A stretch of DNA of 64,000 nucleotides from NCBI GenBank assembly GCA_028583685.1, contig JAMXIF010000073.1, positions 2,420,773 to 2,484,772 on the forward strand. The letters run 5' to 3'. Each line of letters begins with the position of its first letter. Position 1 is the stretch's first letter. The stretch is from Petaurus breviceps papuanus. Lineage: Eukaryota > Chordata > Mammalia > Diprotodontia > Petauridae. The position numbers and the translations under genes were made by a program. The notes beneath the pieces were generated by a model that searched no databases, was not told the DNA's origin, and saw nothing but the letters and a program-made list of their open reading frames with translations. Shown piece by piece: positions 21,975 through 31,920 of the stretch.

Positions 21975-22182
21975 AAGGTGTCCACCCCCACTTTGAATCT
22001 TGGGCCATCTCCAGTTGTCTTGATCCACCTCTGGCCACTGGACCCAGATGGCTGTGGAGGAGAAAATGAAGCTGGTGACTTTGCACATCCTCCCTCACTT
22101 ATATCCAATTCACTTGTATGTCATGGCATCACCTCCCTGACATCATGGTCCTCTTCGAGAGTGAAGGGCAAACAAGTGCAGC
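21975..22182 (-). mobile_element. Marsupial SINE, GTTCATCCTTCATTCT group, long copy
   Basis: The most complete of the five copies. The plus strand shows GGGCCATCTCCAGTTGTCTT, CCACTGGACCCAGATGGCTG, GACTTTGCACATCCTCCCTC, CCAATTCACTTGTATGTCAT and TCTTCGAGAGTGAAGGGCAA, the complement of the family from tail to head. Confidence 0.82.
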
Positions 22183-22338
22183 GAGCAACCAAGGGACTAT
22201 GAGTATGGAATGTTAGCATGGCCGGTTGTTTTTTTTCCTTTGTTATGAAGGAAGGCTTATGGGGCAGGGCTTGCTAAGGAGGGGTGAAAATTATTTTGAT
22301 ATCAATGTAAAACAAAAGTATCATCAAAAAGTTTTTAA

Positions 22339-22487
22339 GGGGGCAGCCAGGTAGCACAGCAAGTAAGAGCACCGGCTCCAGTGTCGGGATGACCTGGATC
22401 AAATCCAGGCTCAGATACTCAGCACCACACCCAGAAAAAACTGGCCGTGTAACCTTGAGCAAGTTACTTAACCCCAATTGCTTTAAA
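22339..22487 (+). mobile_element. Young tRNA-SINE (GGCCAGGTGGCTCAGCGAG group)
   Basis: Full-length copy (GGCAGCCAGGTAGCACAGCA head, CCCCAATTGCTTT end) with the duplication AAAAAGTTTTTAA at 22326-22338 and 22488-22500. Confidence 0.92.
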
Positions 22488-22549
22488 AAAAAGTTTTTAA
22501 AACAAATATGGACATAAATAAAAACTTAAAGTACATCTTACACGAGAGA

Positions 22550-22612
22550 CTTTCCCTCTTAGGGCCCAAGTTGTTTCATCTATAAAGTAAAAAGGATGAA
22601 CTCAACTGATGG
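22550..22612 (+). mobile_element. MIR/Ther1 SINE fragment
   Basis: Core remnant TTGTTTCATCTATAAAGTAA with a short tail. It is directly followed by a 5'-truncated SINE. Confidence 0.5.
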
Positions 22613-22621
22613 TTTCTATCT

Positions 22622-22830
22622 TCCTGAGTTCAAATCCAGCCTCAGATGTTTACTAGCTATGTGACCCTGGGCAAGTCACTTAACCCTGTTTGCCTCAGTT
22701 TCATCATATGTAAAAGGAGCTGGAGAAGGAAATGACAAACCACTCTAGTGTACAAAATAGTATCTTTGCCAAGAAAACCTCAAAATGAGGTCATGAAGGG
22801 TCAAACATAACTGAAACAACTCAACACCAA
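22622..22830 (+). mobile_element. RTE-tailed tRNA-SINE, 5'-truncated
   Basis: Starts at GAGTTCAAATCCAGCCTCAG, then CCTGTTTGCCTCAGTTTCAT, GGAGCTGGAGAAGGAAATGA, and tail GAAGGGTCAAACATAACTGA. A short stretch (ACAAAATAG) is added inside the tail relative to other copies. Confidence 0.85.
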
Positions 22831-22932
22831 TGTGCCTTAAAGAAAAGGTGTCAATACTTCGAGATAAGCCACATTGCAATACTACCTGCAGAACCAGATT
22901 AAAATGTAATTGGGAAATATTTAGCCAAAAAA

Positions 22933-22986
22933 AATGTATATATATACACATATATGTGTGTACATGTGTGTATATATATACATGTA
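22933..22986. repeat. Mixed (TA)n/(TG)n microsatellite
   Basis: Alternating pyrimidine-purine sequence with TATATATACACATATATG units, imperfectly palindromic. Confidence 0.9.
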
Positions 22987-23049
22987 ACAGAACATAGATA
23001 TGTGGGTTGCAGGGATCTTATGTGTGATTTAGTAGCTCCATTTTTGTTA

Positions 23050-23170
23050 GAGGTTGACACCATGGGCTAGAGGAATAAAATTCTTGAAGTTAGAAATATC
23101 TGAGCTCAAGTGCAAAATATAACACAAATTAGCTCTGTGACTTAAACACAATCTCTCTGTACCCACAGAC
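23050..23170 (+). mobile_element. MIR/Ther1 SINE, weak
   Basis: Decayed head GGGCTAGAGGAATAAAATTC and a TGTGACTT motif with little core left. Confidence 0.45.
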
Positions 23171-23497
23171 AACTCTCCCAGGCTATAAATAAAAGCTGAA
23201 TTCCTAATCTGCATAGGCGAAGGAAGTTTCCATACCGAACTTCTTTATACTAACAAGATGTTGGTAGAGAGGAAGGGATTGGTCACACATATTATTTTTA
23301 ACAGTGTTAGGATCCCATTATAGGACACAAGCCCTCTCTGCTGTGAGTGCAAAGGTCAGGGGTACATTTCATCCAGATTTGCAGGTGAGTAAAGGTGTCC
23401 AACAAAGAGATGGCTAGCAAAAAGATTATATCCTTCCCCCTTAGATACTGCATATAGTCAGGAGCTAGAGGCACAAATTCTAAGTCTATGACAAGCA

Positions 23498-23642
23498 GTT
23501 CATAGATTTGGAGCCAAAGGAGACCATAGACAACATCTAGTCCAACACATTTTCCAGTTGAGTGAACAGAGGACCCTAAAAGTCAAGTGTCTCACACAAG
23601 GCCACCCAGTTGACAGAGATAGGATTAGAATCCAAGTTAGTG
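23498..23642 (-). mobile_element. MIR/Ther1 SINE
   Basis: The complement of the core: GACAACATCTAGTCCAACAC, CATTTTCCAGTTGAGTGAAC, CACACAAGGCCACCCAGTTG. It covers the start of a 76-codon chance frame. Confidence 0.75.
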
Positions 23643-23934
23643 AAGAAATTAAATCTCCTTGCTGTTTTTCCAAACCAGTTTCTTTTGCTAACCACTCTGT
23701 TTCTGCTAAATGTGGGGAGGTGGGAAGGAGAAAGTTCTGGGCATGTCCATTAGACAGTCAATCACTCTCATATTTGCTTCATACCTAATTACAAAGGTAG
23801 GAATTTGGCCTAACAGCTATAGTAGCTTCAGACTGAATTGTTCATTTGAGAATAAAGAAGCTCATAGCGTCTAAGAAGAACATCATATTCTTCCATCCTG
23901 ATGTGCTCTCTAGTAGCTGGTGGTTTCAATGTGA

Positions 23935-24082
23935 GAACATTTGGTGCCTAAAAGAATGCCAGACTCGTGGTCAGAAGAACATTCGGATTCTAGTCTTGAT
24001 TCTGTCAGTGAATAGTCTAATTTCCCAGGACTTCAGCTTTCTCATCCATGAAACCAGGGACTAGCTCTAAAATAGTACCAGT
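23935..24082 (+). mobile_element. MIR/Ther1 SINE
   Basis: Head AATGCCAGACTCGTGGTCAG, then GGACTTCAGCTTTCTCATCC and GACTAGCTCTAAAATAG. Confidence 0.65.
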
Positions 24083-24124
24083 CAGTGATTCTAAAAGGTT
24101 CTGTGTGTGCTATGAAGTATGATT

Positions 24125-24570
24125 TATTGAATAGAGTATTCAGTAGATTTGGGATCCAGAGACTGGAATTGAATCCTCTTGTCACTGATTGTATGTCCTT
24201 GGGCAGCTCCCTTAACCTCATGGACCCTCAGCTTCCTTTTCTGTTGTTGTTGTTCATCCTTCATTCTTGAAGAGGACCAATGACATCATGAGGATGATGT
24301 CTTCACTTGCAAATAAATTGTATTTAAGTGAAACTTAGCTGCACAACCTCATGAGCCTCAGTCTGTCCTCCAGAGTCACTGGAATTTGGTGGCAAGACAA
24401 AAGTTAAGGAAACTAGCAATAGCCCATTCCTTATCTGTAAAATGGGAATCATTATACTTGAGCTTTTCATAGGCCTGTTTTGAGAACCCAGTGACATAAA
24501 ATATGGAAAGAGTTTTGTAAACTCTAAAGCAATACTCAAATGTGAGTTCTTATTCTCATTATTCTTCCAC
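24125..24570 (+). mobile_element. MIR/Ther1 SINE split by a later SINE
   Basis: The left part runs from the head to CCTCAGCTTCCTTTTCTG, where the core is cut. The core resumes with CCTTATCTGTAAAATGGGAA at about 24428 and goes on through GCCTGTTTTGAGAACCCAGT to a GTGAGTTCTTATTCTCATTATT end. The gap holds a SINE of another group. Confidence 0.82.
24241..24428 (+). mobile_element. Marsupial SINE, GTTCATCCTTCATTCT group, inside a MIR
   Basis: Begins with a GTTGTT run then GTTCATCCTTCATTCTTGAA, GACCAATGACATCATGAGGA, TGTATTTAAGTGAAACTTAG and CTCCAGAGTCACTGG. The flanks TTCCTTTTCTG and TTCCTTATCTG look like its target-site duplication. Confidence 0.82.
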
Positions 24571-24609
24571 TCCTCTGATTCAGGCAAATTTCAGAAAACT
24601 TGGGAGAGA

Positions 24610-24797
24610 CTGTGGGTAAAACAGGGCTGAATCTAGAATTAGAAGACCTAAGTTTAAATTCTGCCTCTTTGATGTACCTGTGTAAAGTCAGACCAGTCAT
24701 CTAACCTCTCTTCGAGAAAGGTTTCCTCATCTGTAAAATGATGAAGTTGATTCAACGATCTCTGAGGCCCCTTCCTGATTTGAAATTATGACCCTAG
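24610..24797 (+). mobile_element. MIR/Ther1 SINE
   Basis: Head AGAATTAGAAGACCTAAGTT, core GGTTTCCTCATCTGTAAAAT, and tail CTGAGGCCCCTTCCTGATTT. Confidence 0.82.
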
Positions 24798-24799
24798 GC

Positions 24800-25760
24800 T
24801 CAATCAAACAACAATCATTTATTCAGCACCTGTGATAGAGCCTGGGGATAACACAAACACTAAAGTAAAACAGACCCTAAAAGAGAAGACAATATACACA
24901 TATATAGAATAGACACAAGGTAAACTGAAGCTATAGGTAAAGGGACCAGGAAAGACCCCATGTAGAAGATGGAACTTAAACTGAGTCTTGACGGAAAACT
25001 GAGATTCTTAGGGGCATAGATGAGAAGGGAATGTGTGCAAGGCATTGCAGACAGCTAGTACAGAGGTATGGAGGGGAAAGATGGGGTGTTATGTGTGAGC
25101 AATAATAAGAAGGCCAGTTTGGTTGGATTGTAGAGATAGTATAGGAAAAGTATGTGTAAGAAGGTAGGAAAGGTAGGATGTAGGCAGATTTTGAAGAACT
25201 CTAAGTGCCAGAGAAGTCTATATTTAATCCTAGAATTGATAGGCTTAATAGAATAAAATAGATTTAATTGAATTAATACGAAACCACTAGAGCTTGCTAA
25301 GTGAGGAGCTGACATGGTCAGACAAAGATCACTTTATTGTGTGGAAGATAGATTAAAGGGGGAGAGATTTGAGGAGGAGACATCAATTAACAGGCTATTA
25401 TAATAACAGAGGGGAAAGATAAGGAGGATCTCTACTAGGGTATGGCCACATGAGTGGAGAGAAGGGAACAAGTAAGACAAATGTTGTGGAGTTAGAAATA
25501 ACAAGATAAAGGGGCAACTAGGTGGCGCAGTGAATAGAACACCAGCCCTGGAGTCAGGAGGACCTGAGTTCAAATGTGACCTCAGACATTTAACACAGAA
25601 ACTAGCTGTGTGACCTTGGGCAAGTCACTTAATCCCAGTTGCCCTCCAAAAGTAAAAAAAAAAGCACCAAAAAAAAAGAAATAACAAGATATGGCAATTG
25701 ACAGGATACATGACATGGCCAAAGTATGAGGAGTCGAGGATGATAGTATGACTGTGACCC
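24800..25760 (-). mobile_element. L2-clade LINE, 3' part, antisense, SINE-interrupted
   Basis: The left edge is the complement of the L2 3' end (CATTTATTCAGCACCTGTGA). The body follows L2 antisense landmarks: ACTGAGTCTTGACGG, AAGAAGGCCAGTTTGGTTGG, GAGGAGCTGACATGGTCAGA, AACAGGCTATTATAATAACA. The sequence beyond the inserted SINE continues with ATGACATGGCC and GAGGAGTCGAGGATGA. On the minus strand this is the distal ORF2 coding part and 3' UTR, badly frameshifted. No intact protein. Confidence 0.8.
25509..25676 (+). mobile_element. tRNA-SINE (GGGCAGCTAGGTGG group) inside L2
   Basis: GGGGCAACTAGGTGGCGCAG head, GAGTTCAAATGTGACCTCAG, and CCCAGTTGCCCTCC then an A-rich tail. A perfect 15-base duplication AGAAATAACAAGATA lies at 25494-25508 and 25677-25691. 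Confidence 0.94.
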
Positions 25761-25904
25761 TACCCTGGTAACTAACCTATCCTTTCAATTCTATTCCTTT
25801 CCAACTTCCCTGAAAAAACCAGTTACATACGAACTAACTGAGCTAATTGTTTCACTTTATTGATAAGGAAATTCCATTCAAGCAAGCCCTTTCAATATAC
25901 ACTA

Positions 25905-26045
25905 CATATCAATTATTCAGGCAGCTTTATTATATTACTATATATAATATGTATAATATTGCTAACTTATAATATGACATTATACCATACCACATCACAT
26001 TTATTATATGATATATTATATTTATTATGTATTTATTCAGATGAC
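25905..26045. repeat. AT-rich low-complexity tract
   Basis: Dominated by TATTATATTA-like runs. Nothing else seen. Confidence 0.7.
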
Positions 26046-26102
26046 TCCCTCCCCATCACATTCTGGGATGCTCTTCCCTCTCTCCCTCAGTCAAACTAAA
26101 GC

Positions 26103-26284
26103 AGTATTATGTACTAGAAAGGAAACTGGATTTGAAGCCAGTGGACCTGGACTCAAATAATGGTTTTGTCACTTAGCAGTTGTGCGACCTTGGACAAGTC
26201 ACTTCCCTTTTTTAAATTTCAGTTTTCTACCCACATAATGAAATTGTTGGATTAAATTAGTTCTAAGATCCCTTCAAATTTAAC
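26103..26284 (+). mobile_element. MIR/Ther1 SINE
   Basis: Head GGATTTGAAGCCAGTGGACC, then GTGCGACCTTGGACAAGTCA and a tail with TAGTTCTAAGATCCCTTCAA. Confidence 0.82.
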
Positions 26285-26425
26285 ATGTATCACCCTATAA
26301 TCCCTCTATTCTTCCAAGATCAGATTAAATTCCACCATCCTATAGTCTTCCCCAAATATTCTGACCTCCAGTGATCACTTCATTCTCTCAGCTCCTGTAC
26401 AAGCTTATAATCTGTATCACACCAC
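26285..26425 (+). mobile_element. L2 LINE 3' UTR fragment
   Basis: CCAAGATCAGATTAAATTCC, CTTCCCCAAATATTCTGACC and CTCAGCTCCTGTACAAGCTT fit the L2 3' UTR before its terminal motif, which is missing. Confidence 0.65.
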
Positions 26426-26434
26426 TTAACCACA

Positions 26435-26530
26435 AGAAGAATTTATTAAGTGTTAATCAATGAAGTAAAAAGACAAAAATGCAATACTCCCTGTTTTCAA
26501 GTAGCTTACATTCTAGTAAGAGAAGCAATA
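26435..26530 (-). mobile_element. L2 LINE 3' end fragment
   Basis: The complement of the L2 end: TTTATTAAGTGTTAATCAAT and GTAGCTTACATTCTAGTAAG. Confidence 0.7.
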
Positions 26531-26569
26531 TATGCATTTAAGTGAAAGAAAAAAATTATACTATGTAAT

Positions 26570-26692
26570 TCAGGGGACTGACCCAGGGTCACACAGGCAA
26601 CAAGAGGAAAAGCTGAGATTCAAACTCAAGGTTTTCCTACTCCTACTGCATAAATCTTTGCCACTGTACTACACTGCTTCCCAGTATTTGAG
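26570..26692 (-). mobile_element. MIR/Ther1 SINE
   Basis: GACTGACCCAGGGTCACACA, GCTGAGATTCAAACTCAAGG and a closing TACTACACTGCTTCCC are the complement of the MIR head and core. Confidence 0.75.
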
Positions 26693-26832
26693 GTCAGATG
26701 GTATAGTAAACAGAGTGCTGGCCTCCAAACTGGGATGATGGAGGTTGAAGTGCTGTCTCTGATATTTGCTAGCTCCATACCCCTGACCAATCACTTAACC
26801 TCTCAATGCTCTAAGCAACACTCTAAGACTCC
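26693..26832 (+). mobile_element. MIR-like tRNA-SINE
   Basis: GTAAACAGAGTGCTGGCCTC, TGATATTTGCTAGCTCCATA, ACCAATCACTTAACCTCTCA. The tail is lost. Confidence 0.7.
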
Positions 26833-26934
26833 AGATTTTCGGAGAATGCACTGGTAGTGGGAACTTTTCTATTAATCACAAATCCAGTCTCTACTCTTTG
26901 TCCCTAATTTCGAGGATAGCCCTAGCAACTGAGT

Positions 26935-27180
26935 AAACCAGTATTCGAGGTGGTAATTGAGCTGAGCTTTAAAGGAAGCTATGAATTCTAAGGGGAAGAA
27001 GTGAGAAAGTTGATGTGTACCTTTCATAGGGGAACACTGTTCAAAAAAAACTTATGTGAGAGATAGAATGCTGTGTGCAGAAACAGCCAGGAGGTCAGTC
27101 TGACTCAAGCAAAGAATATGTGCAGGCGAGTAATGAGCATTGAGCCTGGAAATGATGACTGGATATTGTGAGGTCCTCTC
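26935..27180 (-). mobile_element. L2-clade LINE fragment, antisense
   Basis: GAGCTGAGCTTTAAAGGAAG, GCCAGGAGGTCAGTCTGACT and the surrounding pattern match the L2 antisense segment also present at 24.9, 29.4 and 55.1 kb. Confidence 0.65.
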
Positions 27181-27289
27181 GTCCATCCTAACCTCATCTT
27201 CTCGATTAATCGGAATCAATTATTAATTAACTAGTAATAAATAACACTACCTAGCACTGTTATTATAGTAATTATATTGTACTAATATG

Positions 27290-27517
27290 GCACTTAAAAA
27301 TTTGACAAATGTTTATATACAATATCTCATTTATTACAACAATCCTGTGAGGTAAGTGTTACTATCCCATTTTATAGGTAAGGTGACTGAGGCTAGGTAA
27401 AATTCAGTGACCTACCCAGGGTCATAAGGCTAGTAAATAATTATGGCAGTAATTGAAATCAGGTCTTCCTGACTCCCAGACCAGAACTTTATCCTCTGTT
27501 TCACCTAGCTATCTTCA
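27290..27517 (-). mobile_element. MIR/Ther1 SINE, near full length
   Basis: The complement of the tail and core: ATCCTGTGAGGTAAGTGTTA, CCCATTTTATAGGTAAGGTG, GACCTACCCAGGGTCATAAG, and the head CTTCCTGACTCCCAGACC. Confidence 0.85.
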
Positions 27518-27524
27518 TAATTAA

Positions 27525-27595
27525 ATCCAAAGTTCCTTGAGGGTAAGGACTCCATCTTCAGATTCTTCTGTATCCTATACAGCAAACTGTGAAAG
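27525..27595 (+). mobile_element. L2 LINE fragment
   Basis: AAGTTCCTTGAGGGTAAGGA then TTCTGTATCCTATACAGCA fits the L2 segment before its terminal motif. Confidence 0.6.
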
Positions 27596-27779
27596 CCATA
27601 GTAGACAATTGTCCATTTGCTGAAATTGAAACTTGGTTAGTTAAAGGCTATATATACATGAAAAGGAGTCTGCTGATTAAGTCTCTGGTGAGGGAGTAGG
27701 GATGGAAGGAAGGGAAGTGGCAATAGTCAAATTACCTGATTACCTTATTCATTCAAAACAATCAAACCAGTAACCTTGT

Positions 27780-28900
27780 GTCTAAAAAAAAGCCTCAAGT
27801 CCTTGCCTAGAATTACAAAGGGAACCAGTCTGACAGAGTCTGCATGAGGGCTCCCCTCCACCCACTGGGCTGCCTTCCTGATGGTGTTTATTCTGTACCA
27901 CAAGCACCTGAGCTACTGAAATAGAAATGTCTCCACATTTTGTGTTTGGGGTTCCAGCATTTTGCGGAACGATGCATGTGTCTGTCAAAAATCTGGGGAA
28001 TGCATGGCCTTTCATTCCTCCCAGAATCGTGCCATTTTCCAAGAAAAGCTAAATAGCTCATTCATGTTTCACCCTCTGTTCTTCCAGGCTGGTTTCCTGA
28101 TTTTTTTTTAATGAAGACTGTTTTTAACATACGCTGCTGTAAATGAAGAGTGTTTTTAACTTATACAGCTCCAGAAACTGATATGGAATAATATTCATGA
28201 GTGACTTATTAAATGAAGGATACCATCCTTATTTCATCTAGCACAGATTTTTTAAAAGTCTGTATGAATGACATCCATTCACTAGATCAGGGAGCCAAAT
28301 TCCCCCAGAGTGTAACTCAAATCCACATGAAATCACTGAGTGCTGTTCCGGGAGGGTTGGGGGGGGGGGGGCTGGCGAGGAGTAATTAATGAGGACCAGG
28401 AGGTAACAAAGCTGTTAAAAGGGATTTTTTTTCATTGCTTTTATCATCAAGAATGATGGGGAATTTCCCATTCCAAGGGCACTTTGCACAGGAAGCCCTG
28501 GTGTGGCCTTAACACAGACTGGAGTCTCTGAGGAGGAAGTTACTGGGCAACCTGAAAAACTCAAACATAGTAGTAAATCACCTTTACCCAATGGTATGCA
28601 CCTGAGACTTCTGGAAGGAAGCACACTGAGAAGTGGTGGAGGTACTGACAAGGATACAAACTACAACCCCAAACACAAAGAATGTTCCATAAAATCAGAA
28701 ACCTCAGTCTTCCATCTTTCAGATGGAGGCAGGGGAGTCCAAGATTGCTGAACAAAGAACTGCAGCGAACCAGTCAATAGATTCTAATAGTAATTCATGC
28801 TCAAACTGCACAGGACATTAATTTGCATAATCTGATGGTTCAGACCACTGTGACTTTTATAGGCCAAATGACATCCTTTTAACCCTTTAAATGTCATTGA
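27780..28900. promoter_or_regulatory. Candidate conserved noncoding block
   Basis: Over 1.1 kb without any recognised repeat, the longest such island with mixed composition in the window. Notable motifs are TAATTAATGAGGACC, ATTAATTTGCATAATC (homeodomain and octamer-like), and two adjacent 32-base units beginning ATGAAGACTGTTTTTAAC and ATGAAGAGTGTTTTTAAC (28111-28174). A G run of about 13 lies at 28359-28371. Open frames on both strands (up to 86 codons) overlap each other and have no domain I know. Function as an enhancer cluster is inference from the absence of repeats and the motif density. Confidence 0.4.
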
Positions 28901-29092
28901 AAATGCCGGGTACTCTACTAAATATTGAATTTTCAAAGACAAAAAAAGAGTCACTGCCCTCAAGAAGTTTACATTATATAGGAAAAGATAACATACTCAC
29001 ATATACAAGATATATACCCCCCCCCCAACAAAAATCCAAGGTAATTTTCAAGGCAGATCAGGAACAGCCTCAAGTAGAAAGTGGCTCTTGAG

Positions 29093-29403
29093 TTTTTTTG
29101 TTTTGTTTTGTTTTCAAGCAAGCCTTAAGTAACTTGCTCAAGGTTACACGGCCAGTTATTTCTGGGTATGGTGCTGAGTATCTGAGCCCAGATTTGATCT
29201 CCAGGTCATCCCGACCCTGGAGCCTGTGCTCTTACTCGCTGAGCCACCTGGCTGCCCCTAAGCAATTGGGGTTAAGTAACTTGCTCAAGGCTACACGGCC
29301 AGGTGTTTCTGGGTGGATGCTAAGTGTCTGAGCCTGGATTCCATCCCCCAGGTCATCCCGACACTGGGGGCAGTACTCTTACTCACTGAGCCACCTGGCT
29401 GCC
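29093..29403 (-). mobile_element. Dimeric young tRNA-SINE (two GGCCAGGTGGCTCAGCGAG units)
   Basis: Two complete units in the same orientation, about 29115-29258 and 29259-29403, joined directly (GGCTGCCCC then TAAGCAATTGGGG) with no A run between them. The T-rich run at 29093-29114 is the shared 3' tail of the minus-strand element. The outer flanks CTCTTGAG (29085-29092) and CTCTTAAG (29404-29411) look like one target-site duplication around the pair, so it probably inserted as a dimer. Confidence 0.85.
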
Positions 29404-29481
29404 CTCTTAAGTTGAGTTTTGAAAGAAAATAAAGATTTCAAAAGAAAGATGTGAAAAGGGAATATATTTCAGTCATGAAGG

Positions 29482-29640
29482 TTGTTGTTTATCTTTCATT
29501 CTCAAAGAGTTCCAATGACATCATGAAGGTAATGTCTTGACATGTGCATGAATTGGATTTAAGTGAGACATAGCTTCACAAAGTCATCTCTCCTCCAGAG
29601 TCAAGACAGAAGTCAAGATGACTGGTCATGATCCAGTCTA
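29482..29640 (+). mobile_element. Marsupial SINE, GTTCATCCTTCATTCT group
   Basis: GTTGTTGTTTATCTTTCATT, GTTCCAATGACATCATGAAG, GAATTGGATTTAAGTGAGAC, then TCTCCTCCAGAGTCAAGACA. Confidence 0.82.
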
Positions 29641-29999
29641 AGCTTGGAGAACAGACTGCTCAAAAGATATGGATGCAGGAGATGGTATGTAGTGTAAGGG
29701 GATACCAAGGAGACCAGTTTGTCAACGTGGATATGCATGTTGGACAGAAGTAATGTGTGATAAGACTCGAATGAAAGACTGGAGCCAGACTATGATGGAC
29801 TTCCAAAATAACAAAATTTAATGCAATAATTGACAAAGGTAACACAAGAACCTAATAGTTGCTCATCTTTATATAAGGCATATGTGTGTATACACATACA
29901 CATATATATGGCTTATATGTTATGTATTTATATAAGGCTTATATATAATATTTTATATGCATACTTATAGAGTTTATATACTTAATTTGCAACAACTCT

Positions 30000-30120
30000 G
30001 GGAGATAGATAGTACAGTCATTATTTTTTTTTCATTTTACTGATGAAGGAGCATTTAAGTGGCCAATTTAAGATTACAGAACTAGCATTAGAGCTTCAAC
30101 AAGTGTCTGGAGCCAAAGAA
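30000..30120 (-). mobile_element. MIR/Ther1 SINE
   Basis: CATTTTACTGATGAAGGAGC, GTGGCCAATTTAAGATTACA and GAACTAGCATTAGAG form a weak complement of the MIR core. Confidence 0.6.
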
Positions 30121-30224
30121 ATTTAAGGTCATCTCTCAGTATAGTATACTCTCTGCATTCCACTAAACATGCTGAAATTTTCTCCAAACTCGGTATAAGA
30201 TGCTAGAATTTAGATATAAGACAC

Positions 30225-30410
30225 CACAGGATTAAAAGGTAGGGGACCTGGAGTTTTTATGCTGGCTCCAATCCCTTCACTGTGTTACCTTCAGCAAATC
30301 ACTTAACTTCTCTGAACTTCTGCTTCCTCATCTATAGAGGGGTCTGGACTAAAGGGCTTCTGAGGGCCCTTTCAGCTCCAAGACTATAATTCTATGATCT
30401 ATGATCCCAA
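30225..30410 (+). mobile_element. MIR/Ther1 SINE
   Basis: Head GGACCTGGAGTTTTTATGCT, CAGCAAATCACTTAACTTCT, CTTCCTCATCTATAGAGGGG, and a full tail with CTTTCAGCTCCAAGACTATA. Confidence 0.87.
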
Positions 30411-30420
30411 AGAGTTTAAA

Positions 30421-31045
30421 GAAAAGGGAGAAAAGTCTAATCCTAGAGTTAAATTCAGCTAGGCAAAGTATCAGAATGAAGATCCTCATCATGTAAAAAG
30501 CGAAGGACCCAGAAAGCTAATATATGAATTCACTGGTTTATAGTCTGTGGCCATGTTAATTTACTCCATGATTTACCCATTATATAGTATGTTCCTTATT
30601 TCCCTCCTGTTCTAGGTATCAGTCCTAGACAGAGACCACATGGTAATGGAAGAAAGTAGAAACGGGAGTTTTAAGAGATTCAGTTCTTCTATGTAAGTGA
30701 TAGTACTCATTTCTGTCAAGCTTAAGAGAAATGGAAAAGACAGATGAAGTTAAATATGACTCTTAATTATGCAAGTGTCTTAAGAAATGTGGTAACATTT
30801 CAGTTAAGAAAAAACATCAGAATTGCTATTTCATTATATATAATTTTCTGTGGACTGATGGTATGTGTATTGATGAGTAATGGGGACAAAAAGAAGTAAT
30901 TGTCACCCAGAGTTTAAATCTATCTTTAAAAACAGGGAAGTGTTCTTTAAAAGTGATTGATATTTTAGAGGATAAATGAAACTGCATTGGAAAAGAAACT
31001 ATCTTGGATCCCTAGATTTTAGAATAAACAATAATAATTAGTATA
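30421..31045. other. Unassigned AT-rich stretch
   Basis: No repeat recognised. It contains several AATTA cores but has a general AT bias, so I do not promote it to a regulatory candidate. Confidence 0.3.
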
Positions 31046-31069
31046 TTATAATTAAATAATAAACTAATA

Positions 31070-31510
31070 AAAATATAGAATCCCCTTTCATAAGAACTCC
31101 ATGAAGCAGGTCATGCAGGTGTAGCCCCAATTTTAAAAGAGAATACTGAACAGCTTGGGGCACAGACTCCAACAGACCTGGAGTCAGGAACACTCCTCTT
31201 CCCAAGTTAAAATCTGACTGATGCTTATTAGCTGTGTGACCCTGGGCAACTCATTTAACCCTGTTTGCCTCAGTTTCCTCGTCTTTAAAATGAGCTGGAA
31301 AAGGAAATGGCAGACTGCCAAGAAAATGCCAAGTGGAATCACAAGCCATCGGACACAACTGAAGAAAAATTTTAAAAATAACTAAACAACAACTGAACTT
31401 TAGAGAGTTTAAGTGATTTGCTCACAGTTAACCAGCTAACAAGTGTCCTAACTAGAATTTGTCAGTTATACTTTCAGGACTGACATCCTTTCCACTATAC
31501 CACCCTGCCT
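31070..31510 (-). mobile_element. MIR/Ther1 SINE split by a later SINE
   Basis: The left part CATAAGAACTCCATGAAGCA and CAATTTTAAAAGAGAATACT is the complement of the tail. After the insert it resumes with TTTAGAGAGTTTAAGTGATT, CAGTTAACCAGCTAACAAGT and a head ending ACTATACCACCCTGCC. Confidence 0.82.
31151..31390 (+). mobile_element. RTE-tailed tRNA-SINE inside a MIR
   Basis: CAGCTTGGGGCACAGACTCC head region, CCTGTTTGCCTCAGTTTCCT, GAGCTGGAAAAGGAAATGGC, and tail CATCGGACACAACTGAAGAA. A short flank duplication ACTGAAC is visible on both sides. Confidence 0.87.
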
Positions 31511-31920
31511 TTCAAATAACAGAGGTTGAACAGGTGGCACTGAGTTCTCTGAATACACCATGCATGTGCATCTAGAGCACAAGTGTACACTAGAACAGAT
31601 TCTGAGCATTCCTAATACATGGTTAAATCAAGCTATGTTTTATCTTTTCTCCTTAATTAAGCTTAAGGGAGATCCTATTTTTATTTATTGGGAGCTCATT
31701 GTGGACCATGAGCAATAAACTGGCACTTGCCTTGAAGGGCACTAAGTCAGTGATTCTTTCTCTCTAAGGAAATGGAAGACTCTAGTTGTGATGGTTCATT
31801 TCTTTTTATTATTGTATTGCTTATTCTTATTTAAACCTCTTGTATATTACTCTATTTATTATTATATTTTATTCTTTCTTACCCCTACTCCATGAAAGAT
31901 ATCACATGGCATATTTATTT

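Larger units (their letters stand above)
28905..29850 (-). mobile_element. L2-clade LINE, antisense, with two SINE insertions
   Basis: The left part shows the complement of the L2 3' region (GTCACTGCCCTCAAGAAGTT). It resumes after the inserts with TTAAGTTGAGTTTTGAAAGA and continues past a second SINE with CAAGGAGACCAGTTTGTCAA and GAAAGACTGGAGCCAGACTA. The order matches the other antisense L2 copies, so it is one old element of roughly 0.45 kb net. A C run sits at about 29018-29027. Confidence 0.75.

Noticed and set aside
29881-29990. Possible hairpin or regulatory AT tract
   Set aside because: TATATA-rich low-complexity sequence with no distinct arms.
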